From NCBI GenBank assembly GCA_947455285.1, contig CANGOK010000175.1:1-7164 (forward strand): a stretch of 7,164 nt of DNA. Direction: 5' to 3'. The translations under genes were made by a program, and so were the position numbers. The notes under the pieces are model-generated. The model searched no databases and was not told the DNA's origin. It was given only the letters and a program-made list of their open reading frames with translations. This DNA is from Beijerinckiaceae bacterium. Lineage in GTDB: Bacteria > Pseudomonadota > Alphaproteobacteria > Rhizobiales > Beijerinckiaceae. Shown here in pieces: positions 1 through 5,249 of the stretch (positions within the stretch are counted from its first letter, which is position 1; every line of letters begins with the position of its first letter).

Positions 1-519
1 CATGGACATGCGCACGATCGGATTGTCCGCCGCCTGCCGATGCACCTCAGTCAGCATGACGTCGGGCTCGACCTCTGTGAAAAAGCCGCCGCCCTTCACG
101 GGGGGCAATTGTGCGGGATCGCCCAGCACCAGAACCGGCTTGCCGAAGGATAGAAGATCGCGCCCCAACTCTTCATCCACCATGGAACATTCGTCGATGA
201 CGATGAGGCTCGCGGATTGGGCGGGGCTCTCGTCGTTCAGGACGAAGCTTGGCTCTTCGGAGTCGAGGTCCTTCGGGCGGTAGATGAGGCTGTGGATCGT
301 GCGCGCGTCCTTGCAGCCCTTGGAGCGCATGACGAGCGCCGCCTTGCCGGTGAAGGCGCCAAAGCAGACCTCGCCGTCGATATCCTCAGCCAGATGACGC
401 GCCAAGGTGGTCTTGCCTGTGCCCGCGAAGCCGAACAGGCGAAAGACCTGCGGGCGCCCGCGCTTGAGCCAGGCCGACACTTCGGCCAGCGCCTTGTCCT
501 GCTGGGGCGACCAAGCCAT
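1..519 (-). CDS. RecD/Pif1-like SF1 ATP-dependent DNA helicase, N-terminal half (partial)
   Basis: The first 173 codons of an ATP-dependent DNA helicase of superfamily 1 (RecD-like, AAA_30 type); the rest lies beyond position 1. Reading the minus strand from the ATG at 519 gives MAWSPQQDKALAEVSAWLK followed by every expected N-terminal motif in order: Walker A GFAGTGKTT (residues 30-38), motif Ia-like AFTGKAA (55-61), TIHSLIY (74-80), Walker B LIVIDECSMVD (105-115), motif III GDPAQLPPV (133-141) and LTEVHRQAADNPIV (157-170). The family couples ATP hydrolysis to DNA unwinding in the cytoplasm, in repair or replication restart. Stand-alone relatives without RecBC subunits are usually about twice the visible length. 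A GAGGA lies 11 nt before the ATG, which supports this start. The gene follows the 135-residue ORF on the same strand after 65 nt, so the two may be cotranscribed. The family call is firm; the exact physiological role is unknown. Confidence 0.93.
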   Translation of the reverse strand, partial: MAWSPQQDKALAEVSAWLKRGRPQVFRLFGFAGTGKTTLARHLAEDIDGEVCFGAFTGKAALVMRSKGCKDARTIHSLIYRPKDLDSEEPSFVLNDESPAQSASLIVIDECSMVDEELGRDLLSFGKPVLVLGDPAQLPPVKGGGFFTEVEPDVMLTEVHRQAADNPIVRMSM

Positions 520-544
520 GGGATAAGGAATCCTCGGGTTGCGA

Positions 545-607
545 CCCGCTGTCTGTGGCATAGCGGGCTGGCGGAGGCAAACCCTCAGGCAGCCGTGAGC
601 GCCTCCG
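545..607 (-). other. two tandem inverted repeats between the helicase and the 135-aa gene
   Basis: Two adjacent dyads are visible. One is CCCGCT (545-550) with AGCGGG (562-567) around an 11-nt loop. The other is CGGAGGC (572-578) with GCCTCCG (601-607), which encloses a smaller CTCA (584-587)/TGAG (596-599) pair. The second includes the stop codon of the 135-residue gene. There is no T-run on either strand, so they are not classic intrinsic terminators. They could attenuate readthrough into the helicase gene, but stems of 6-7 bp arise easily in GC-rich DNA. Confidence 0.25.
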
Positions 608-992
608 GCGAATAGGTCAGATTTTTGGCTATATGCAACAGGATATGGCTGCACATCGACGCCTTCAGGGGCGAACGATGAAAACGCTGTGTCACCACAT
701 CCATCAATTCATCGAGCACCAGATCATTGACCTCATCTGCGAACGCGTGCTGAAGATCCAATGCCTGCAGGCGCAAGCTCAGATCCCCACGTAGCCTGCG
801 GATGGCGTCGCGGTCGTCGAGCAGCATGGCCTGCCAGAGCTGAGTGTGAGCAAAGACGACAAGCCGTAGGAAAGGGTGGGCGACGCCGACCGCCCTTCCG
901 TAATGTTCCCCAATAAGGTCGCAAACGATCGGAAAAGACCAAAGCGCCATTTCGCGCCGTTCGAAAAGGGCACAATCACGGGGCAAAGCCAT
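585..992 (-). CDS. hypothetical protein, 135 aa
   Basis: I do not recognise this protein. It is predicted cytoplasmic, largely helical, and has no signal peptide or convincing membrane segment. The C-terminal half is the most family-like: a charged helix with RRLRGDLSLRLQALDL (about 65-80), then VNDLVLDELMDVVTQRFHRSP (88-108) and a final KASMCSHILLHIAKNL segment. I see no catalytic motif, zinc ligands or helix-turn-helix. The start is uncertain. The ATG at 992 directly abuts a perfect AGGAGG (993-998) with no spacer, whereas the TTG two codons downstream (984-986) sits at the ideal 6-nt distance; an ATG at 950 is a third option with a weak Shine-Dalgarno. The gene is divergent from the catabolic cluster and upstream of the helicase on the same strand. 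The other frames in this stretch give only short shadow ORFs, and this one has the best start context, so it is likely real. Confidence 0.6.
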   Translation of the reverse strand: MALPRDCALFERREMALWSFPIVCDLIGEHYGRAVGVAHPFLRLVVFAHTQLWQAMLLDDRDAIRRLRGDLSLRLQALDLQHAFADEVNDLVLDELMDVVTQRFHRSPLKASMCSHILLHIAKNLTYSPEALTAA

Positions 993-1037
993 CCTCCTGC
1001 TCGCCGGTCGAGAATCTGTTACTTAAAATGAACCATA

Positions 1038-1056
1038 GTTAACAAAATTTGTATAC
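1038..1056. promoter_or_regulatory. imperfect palindrome overlapping the promoter, candidate operator
   Basis: GTTAACAAA-A-TTTGTATAC is a 19-bp dyad with seven of nine arm positions matching and a perfect 11-bp core, ACAAAATTTGT (1042-1052). It covers the proposed -35 element and half of the spacer, where a bound protein would block RNA polymerase. The GTATACAAA half resembles the operator halves described for GntR/FCD-type regulators of catabolic genes, but no regulator gene lies in the window, so the family is a guess. AT-rich DNA produces such dyads by chance more readily than GC-rich DNA. Confidence 0.38.
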
Positions 1057-1067
1057 CGCAGAGTAAT
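1039..1067 (+). promoter_or_regulatory. probable sigma-70-type promoter of the catabolic cluster
   Basis: TTAACA (1039-1044, five of six matches to the -35 consensus) is followed after exactly 17 nt by AGTAAT (1062-1067, four of six to the -10 consensus). This lies in the only AT-rich patch of the window. Transcription would begin near 1074, leaving a leader of about 62 nt before the ATG at 1137. No other stretch upstream of the cluster looks as good. It is predicted from sequence only; an activator-dependent promoter would also fit. Confidence 0.5.
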
Positions 1068-1074
1068 GCCTAAT

Positions 1075-1096
1075 CCCCATCAGTTTACCACTGGGG
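1075..1096. promoter_or_regulatory. inverted repeat near the predicted transcription start
   Basis: CAGT (1081-1084) and ACTG (1090-1093) are separated by TTACC. CCCC (1075-1078) and GGG (1094-1096) flank them and can extend the stem across a two-base AT bulge. It starts at the predicted transcription start, so it could be a second operator half or a hairpin at the 5' end of the mRNA that affects its stability. Support is by symmetry alone. Confidence 0.28.
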
Positions 1097-1110
1097 TTCG
1101 AAGGCTTTAG

Positions 1111-1134
1111 GATCACCTCAACCAACGGAGGATC
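1111..1134 (+). promoter_or_regulatory. leader hairpin that could sequester the Shine-Dalgarno of the first cluster gene
   Basis: In the leader RNA, GAT (1111-1113) and CCTC (1116-1119) can pair with GAGG (1128-1131) and ATC (1132-1134). This gives seven base pairs with a CA bulge and an eight-base loop. The right arm contains the Shine-Dalgarno GGAGG (1127-1131), which stands 5 nt before the ATG at 1137 and decides that start. Folding would hide the ribosome binding site. Whether it is regulated or merely incidental cannot be told from one sequence. Confidence 0.33.
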
Positions 1135-1136
1135 GC

Positions 1137-1826
1137 ATGAGAGACTGGATGAAGCTTATTCCCGAATCCGAACGTCGCCTCTATGCGAAGGCGGGTTTCA
1201 TGGGCGACCTGACGCCGGGGCGGCGCAGCGCGCTGATCGTGGTCGACGTGACCATGGGCTTTTGCGGCTCCGAAGGGCTCAGCCTCGACGAGGCCGTGGC
1301 GGAATATTCAACCGCCTGCGGCCCCGCCTCATGGGTCGCCATGCCCAAGATTGCACAGCTTATTTCAACCTTCCGCGAGGCTGGTCTGCCGATCGTTTAT
1401 TCCCTGAGCGATCTTGCTGGCGGGGCCTTCGTCGGCAAGGCGACTAAGGGCAAGCGCACCGGACCGCCCCCTGCCGGCTTCAACGATTTCCCGGCCAGCA
1501 TCGCGCCACGTGCACAGGATTGGGTTCTCGCCAAGACCAAGGCCTCAGCCTTTTTCCAGACCCCGCTGACCGCCTATCTCATCCAGTCCGGGGTCGACAC
1601 GCTCGTCGTCTGCGGCGTCTCGACCTCGGGCTGCGTGCGCGCCTCGGTGGTTGACGGCTTCTCCCACGGCTTCAAGACCTTCGTCATCGATGAATGCTGC
1701 TTCGACCGTTCGCAATTCGCTCACGCGGCCAATCTCTTCGACATGAACGCCAAATATGCCTCCGTCATTTCGCTGGAGCAGGCGAAGGCGATGATCGCCA
1801 GCCCCGCCCGCGCGGCGGCGGAATAG
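1137..1826 (+). CDS. isochorismatase-family cysteine amidohydrolase (N-carbamoylsarcosine amidase/maleamate amidase-like)
   Basis: A 229-residue cytoplasmic hydrolase of the isochorismatase-like fold. The family's Asp-Lys-Cys triad can be placed: D37 in SALIVVDV, K133 in LAKTKASAFFQT (four residues before the Ser, as in relatives), and C166 in GVSTSGCVRASVVDG. The last motif is typical of the N-carbamoylsarcosine amidase, maleamate amidase and ureidoacrylate hydrolase branch, not of true isochorismatases. Such enzymes release ammonia, or carbamate that decays to CO2 and ammonia, from a small amide or carbamoyl compound. The extended N-terminus before the first strand (about 30 residues) also fits that branch. 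GGAGG 5 nt upstream fixes the start. It is the first gene of the cluster, and only 9 nt separate it from the deacetylase-fold gene. Inference: it acts on the ring-opened product of that neighbour. The fold is certain; the substrate is unknown. Confidence 0.9.
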   Translation: MRDWMKLIPESERRLYAKAGFMGDLTPGRRSALIVVDVTMGFCGSEGLSLDEAVAEYSTACGPASWVAMPKIAQLISTFREAGLPIVYSLSDLAGGAFVGKATKGKRTGPPPAGFNDFPASIAPRAQDWVLAKTKASAFFQTPLTAYLIQSGVDTLVVCGVSTSGCVRASVVDGFSHGFKTFVIDECCFDRSQFAHAANLFDMNAKYASVISLEQAKAMIASPARAAAE

Positions 1827-1835
1827 GGGAAAGCG

Positions 1836-2684
1836 ATGAGCGGCGCACATAATCCCTTCCCGCTGTTCCCCTATCGCGCCCTGCCCGATGCGCCGAAGAT
1901 CACATGGCCGAACGGCGCGCGCGTCGCGGTCTGGGTGATCCCCAATGTGGAGCATTTCCACCTTGAGATCGGGAACCCAGCCCCAGACGTTCGCAACCAT
2001 TCGCGCCGCGACTATGGCAATCGCGTGGGGCTATGGCGGCTGATGGATGTGCTGACGAAGCACAGGATACGCGGCACAGTGGCGCTCAACGCAGAGATCG
2101 GCCTTTATTATCCGCGCATCATGCAGGCGATGATCGATCTTGACTGGGAATTGATGGGCCATGGCCTCACCAATTCAAAGTTCATGTCGGGCCTGTCGAA
2201 TGAGGCCGAGCGCAAGCTGATCGGGGATACGCGCAAGGTCATCGAGGACTGGGGCCAGAAGATGCGGGGCTGGCTGGGGCCGGGCCTCACCGAAACTTTC
2301 GACACGCCTGACCTGTTGAAAGAAGCGGGCGTTGAATATCTCGCCGACTGGGTGAACGACGACCTGCCCTATCGCTTCAACAACGGCCTTTATTCTATCC
2401 CCTATTCCATCGAATTGAACGACATGCCTTTGTTCAACATGCCCAGCATCAGCATCGAGGATTTCAAGCGCCGCATCATCGACAGCTTCGATGTGCTTTA
2501 TGCGGAAGGCGCGACCAATGGGCGGGTGCTCGGCATCGCGCTGCATCCCTTCCTGATCGGCGCCGCCCATCGCATCAAATATCTCGATGAAGCCTTGGCC
2601 TATATCGCCGGGCATGATGGCGTCTGGTTCGCGACCGGCGATGAAATCATCAGGGCCTATCGCGCGCAGGAGGCGAGCGCCTGA
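1836..2684 (+). CDS. polysaccharide deacetylase-superfamily hydrolase, PuuE allantoinase/cyclic imidase-like
   Basis: A 282-residue protein of the NodB/polysaccharide deacetylase fold, most like the small-molecule branch that includes PuuE allantoinase and bacterial cyclic imidases. Supporting signs are the opening ITWPNGARVAVWVIPNVEHF (residues 22-41), YGNRVGLWRLMDVLTKHRIRG (60-80), WELMGHGLTNSKF (104-116), LGPGLTETFDTPDLLKEAGV (147-166) and IALHPFLIG (234-242). There is no signal peptide, against a cell-envelope sugar deacetylase. The NodB metal motifs are degraded: no TFDDG at strand one, and H109 is kept but the second His of HxxxH is N113. Inference: it opens a cyclic amide (imide, ureide or lactam) in the cytoplasm, and the isochorismatase-type neighbour then removes nitrogen. 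A GGGGA 5 nt before the ATG overlaps the preceding stop codon, suggesting coupled translation. Family call good; substrate unknown. Confidence 0.85.
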   Translation: MSGAHNPFPLFPYRALPDAPKITWPNGARVAVWVIPNVEHFHLEIGNPAPDVRNHSRRDYGNRVGLWRLMDVLTKHRIRGTVALNAEIGLYYPRIMQAMIDLDWELMGHGLTNSKFMSGLSNEAERKLIGDTRKVIEDWGQKMRGWLGPGLTETFDTPDLLKEAGVEYLADWVNDDLPYRFNNGLYSIPYSIELNDMPLFNMPSISIEDFKRRIIDSFDVLYAEGATNGRVLGIALHPFLIGAAHRIKYLDEALAYIAGHDGVWFATGDEIIRAYRAQEASA

Positions 2685-3949
2685 TGGCGCGGATCAATGA
2701 ACGGGCCTTTCTGCAAGACCTCTTCGCGCAGGCCATCGCCTCCGCGCAGCCTGACCTCTGCCTGCCGCCGCATCTGCCCGCTCCGCCCAAGGGACGGCTG
2801 ATTGTCATCGGCGCAGGCAAAGGCGCGGCCGCCATGGCGAAGAGCGTGGAGGATCATTGGCCGGGACCGCTTAGCGGCGTGGTGGTGACGCGCTATGGCT
2901 ATGGCGCGCCCTGCAAGCGCGTCGAGATCATCGAGGCCGCCCATCCCACCCCCGATGAAAACAGCCTCCGCGCCGCGCATCGCATTTTCGAGACTGTGCG
3001 CAACCTGACGCCTGACGATCTCGTTCTCTGCCTCATATCTGGCGGCGGCTCTTCCCTGCTCTGCATGCCCGGCGAAGGCCTGACGCTGGCGGACAAGCAG
3101 GCCATCAACAAGGCCCTGCTGGCGAGCGGCGCGCCCATCTCCGATATGAACGTGCTTCGCCGGCATCTGTCCGGCGTCAAGGGCGGACGGCTGGCGCTCG
3201 CCTGCCATCCCGCCCGCGTGCTGACGCTGGTGATTTCCGATGTTCCCGGCGACACGCTGAAAGACATAGCCTCCGGCCCCACGGCGCCTGATCCCACCAC
3301 TTGCGCAGACGCGCTCGCCATTGTGGCGCGCTACGCGATCGACCTTCCCCCCGCCGCCCTTGCGCTGCTGGAGAGCGGACGAGGCGAGACGGTGAAGCCC
3401 GGTGACCCACGGCTCGCAGGCCATGAAATCCGCCTCGTCGCCACGCCCCGCATGGCCCTGCTGGCGGCGGCGGAAGCCGCGCGCAAGGCCGGCGTGACGC
3501 CCGTGCTGCTGGGCGACGCCATCGAAGGTGAAGCGCGCGAGGTTGGCAAGGTCATGGCGGGGCTGGCGCGCAACGTCGCCGATCATGGCGAGCCCACGCC
3601 GCGCCCCTGTGTGCTGCTCAGCGGCGGCGAATGCACCGTGACCATCAGGGGCGATGGCAGGGGCGGCCGCAATGTCGAATTCCTGCTCGCTCTCGCCATC
3701 GCGCTCAACGGCAAGCAAGGCGTCTTCGCGCTGGCGGGCGACACCGATGGCGTCGATGGCGCCGAGGAAATCGCGGGCGCCATCATCACGCCTGACTCGC
3801 TCGCGCGCGCCCATGGGCTCGGCCTCGTTCCACGCGACTGTCTTGCGCGCAATGACGCCCATTCCTTCTTCGAGGCGTTGGGCGATCAGGTCATCACCGG
3901 CCCCACGCGGACCAATGTGAACGACTTTCGCGCGATCTATCTTCCATGA
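2684..3949 (+). CDS. glycerate 2-kinase, DUF4147/MOFRL family (often mislabelled hydroxypyruvate reductase, TtuD)
   Basis: A 421-residue protein of normal family length. It converts D-glycerate and ATP to 2-phosphoglycerate, feeding lower glycolysis. The N-terminal DUF4147 domain shows VIGAGKGAAAMAKS (41-54), with the conserved Lys at 46, then AAHPTPDENS (85-94), LISGGGSSLLCMP (117-129), LRRHLSGVKGGRLA (158-171) and VISDVPGD (183-190). The C-terminal MOFRL domain shows LLSGGECTVTIRGDGRGGRN (311-330), FALAGDTDGVDG (348-359) and NDAHSFFEALG followed by GPTRTNVND (390-414). The ATG shares one base with the previous stop (TGATG), and an AGGAGG lies 10 nt upstream inside the preceding gene, so translation is coupled. 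A glycerate kinase is unexpected beside PDC and CHA enzymes; either glycerate (or a similar 2-hydroxyacid) is formed in this pathway, or the enzyme has drifted in specificity. No catalytic motif looks broken. Confidence 0.93.
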   Translation: MARINERAFLQDLFAQAIASAQPDLCLPPHLPAPPKGRLIVIGAGKGAAAMAKSVEDHWPGPLSGVVVTRYGYGAPCKRVEIIEAAHPTPDENSLRAAHRIFETVRNLTPDDLVLCLISGGGSSLLCMPGEGLTLADKQAINKALLASGAPISDMNVLRRHLSGVKGGRLALACHPARVLTLVISDVPGDTLKDIASGPTAPDPTTCADALAIVARYAIDLPPAALALLESGRGETVKPGDPRLAGHEIRLVATPRMALLAAAEAARKAGVTPVLLGDAIEGEAREVGKVMAGLARNVADHGEPTPRPCVLLSGGECTVTIRGDGRGGRNVEFLLALAIALNGKQGVFALAGDTDGVDGAEEIAGAIITPDSLARAHGLGLVPRDCLARNDAHSFFEALGDQVITGPTRTNVNDFRAIYLP

Positions 3950-5154
3950 GCGAACCGCAAGCCAGCGCTCCGCGCGGTTCGATCCTCAGCGAAATCGACC
4001 TGCCGCTCTTCAGCTGCCTGTGGCTGCATGCGGTGCTCGTCTATCTGGTCGTCGTCATAGGGCGCGTCACCGCTTCCTACGCCATGCTGGATCTGGGCCT
4101 CTCCTTCTTCTGGGTGGGCGTGATCTCCGCAGCCTTCTCGGTGATCCCCATCTTCATCGCGGTCCCGCTCGGGCGCATCAATGATCGCGGCCATGACAGC
4201 CTCACCGTCCGCGTGGGTTCGGCCTGCCTGCTGCTGTCGGGGCTGCTTTTCTGGCTCACGCCGCCGAGCGCAGTGAGCCTCTTCATCGCCACCGCCGTTC
4301 TGGGCGTCGGCCAGATCTGTTGCATGGGCGGACACCAGATGGTGTCGATCCGGTCGGGCAAGACCATACGCGGACGCGACGCCGTCTTCGGCTATTACAT
4401 GGTGGCGATCGCCACCGGTCAGGGCCTCGGCCCGCTGCTCATGGGCTGGATCGCGGGGGACGACGCCAGAACCGCGCCGGTCGGCCTTCTCTTCACCATC
4501 ATGGCGGGGACCAGCCTGCTGGCGCTCTTCGCTTCCGTCCTGATCAAGCCCGGCCCGCAGCGCGACGAGAAATCCGCCGCCGCCCCGGTCGCGGTGATGG
4601 ACTTGCTGAGGATGCGCGGCCTCCTCGCCTATGTGACCGCCAGCGTGATGACCATCACGGCCCTCGACCTGATCGTCGTCTACTTGCCGCTGCTCGGCGC
4701 CGAGCGGAACATGGATGTCGCGACCGTCGGGCTCATCATGGCCGTGCGCGCAGTCTTCTCCATGACCGCGCGTCTCGCCTATGTGCCGCTGGTCGATCTC
4801 ATCGGCCGCACCCCGCTCACCTATATCTCGATCCTGTCCCCAGCGGCGGCCTTCATCGTCCTCGCCTTCCCAGCGCCCCTCTGGGTCATTTACCCCGCCA
4901 TGGCTGTGGCGGGCATGGGGCTCGGCGTCGCCGCCACCCTGACGCTTTCCGGCGTCGTCGATCTCGCCCCGCCCAGCGCGCGGGCGACCGCCATGTCGCT
5001 TCGGCTCACGGGTAACAGGCTGGGGCTGATCGTCATCCCCGTAGGCGCGAGCCTGATAGCCGCCTTCACCGGCGCGGCGGGCGTTTTCGTGATTCTCGCG
5101 ACCTGCCTTGCAGGCTCGGCGGCCGGGCTCCGGACCAGCCGAAGCGACCGCTGA
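3946..5154 (+). CDS. MFS transporter, 12 predicted transmembrane helices
   Basis: A 402-residue inner-membrane carrier of the major facilitator superfamily. Twelve hydrophobic segments can be drawn, at roughly 20-42, 53-75, 88-105, 108-128, 146-170, 178-200, 225-250, 258-283, 290-309, 311-337, 348-373 and 376-395. A charged central loop (201-224) separates the two six-helix halves. The loop after helix 2 carries GRINDRGHDS (76-85), a diverged form of the MFS signature A (GxxxDRxGRR); DLIGR (284-288) is its counterpart in the second half. It overlaps the kinase gene by 4 nt (ATGA) and has no obvious Shine-Dalgarno, so it is probably translated by coupling. Position in the cluster suggests uptake of the pathway substrate or export of an intermediate. 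The C-terminus after helix 12 is very short (LRTSRSDR), without sign of truncation. The substrate is not predictable. Confidence 0.9.
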   Translation: MSEPQASAPRGSILSEIDLPLFSCLWLHAVLVYLVVVIGRVTASYAMLDLGLSFFWVGVISAAFSVIPIFIAVPLGRINDRGHDSLTVRVGSACLLLSGLLFWLTPPSAVSLFIATAVLGVGQICCMGGHQMVSIRSGKTIRGRDAVFGYYMVAIATGQGLGPLLMGWIAGDDARTAPVGLLFTIMAGTSLLALFASVLIKPGPQRDEKSAAAPVAVMDLLRMRGLLAYVTASVMTITALDLIVVYLPLLGAERNMDVATVGLIMAVRAVFSMTARLAYVPLVDLIGRTPLTYISILSPAAAFIVLAFPAPLWVIYPAMAVAGMGLGVAATLTLSGVVDLAPPSARATAMSLRLTGNRLGLIVIPVGASLIAAFTGAAGVFVILATCLAGSAAGLRTSRSDR

Positions 5155-5249
5155 CCACAGGGCGCCCCGAGCGACGGTTGACTCCAAACCGGCTGAGCGG
5201 CACACAGCCGTGGGCGCCCTCCAAAAGGGCCGCGTCAGGGAGCTCCAAG
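5155..5249 (+). other. 95-nt gap with a nested inverted repeat and a lone TTGACT box
   Basis: This is the largest gap inside the cluster. AGGGCGCCC (5159-5167) and GGGCGCCCT (5212-5220) form a perfect 9-bp inverted repeat 44 nt apart, and each contains the self-palindrome GGGCGCCC. CGGCTG (5190-5195) and CAGCCG (5205-5210) can form an inner hairpin. No T-run follows, so this is not a standard intrinsic terminator. TTGACT (5178-5183) is a good -35, but 17-18 nt later there is only CACACA, a poor -10. It could be an mRNA processing or attenuation structure between the two halves of the operon, or an internal promoter. Confidence 0.35.

Noticed and set aside
545..607. Intrinsic terminator for the 135-residue gene
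   Set aside because: Inverted repeats exist but no T-run follows on either strand, so I list them only as low-confidence dyads.
217..615. 132-codon plus-strand open frame
   Set aside because: It runs opposite the helicase, whose Walker A, Walker B and motif III are clear on the minus strand; this frame has no recognisable motif.
2657..3862. 401-codon open frame on the minus strand
   Set aside because: Antisense to the glycerate kinase, whose domains are all intact; the minus-strand product is rich in Arg, Gly and Ala and shows no recognisable domain.
4320..5015. 231-codon plus-strand frame inside the MFS gene
   Set aside because: Arg/His/Gly-rich out-of-frame reading within a convincing 12-helix transporter.
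3937..5205. 422-codon open frame on the minus strand
   Set aside because: It lies exactly opposite the MFS gene, and its translation is a low-complexity mix of Gly, Asp, Glu, His and Arg, typical of the antisense shadow of a GC-rich hydrophobic gene.
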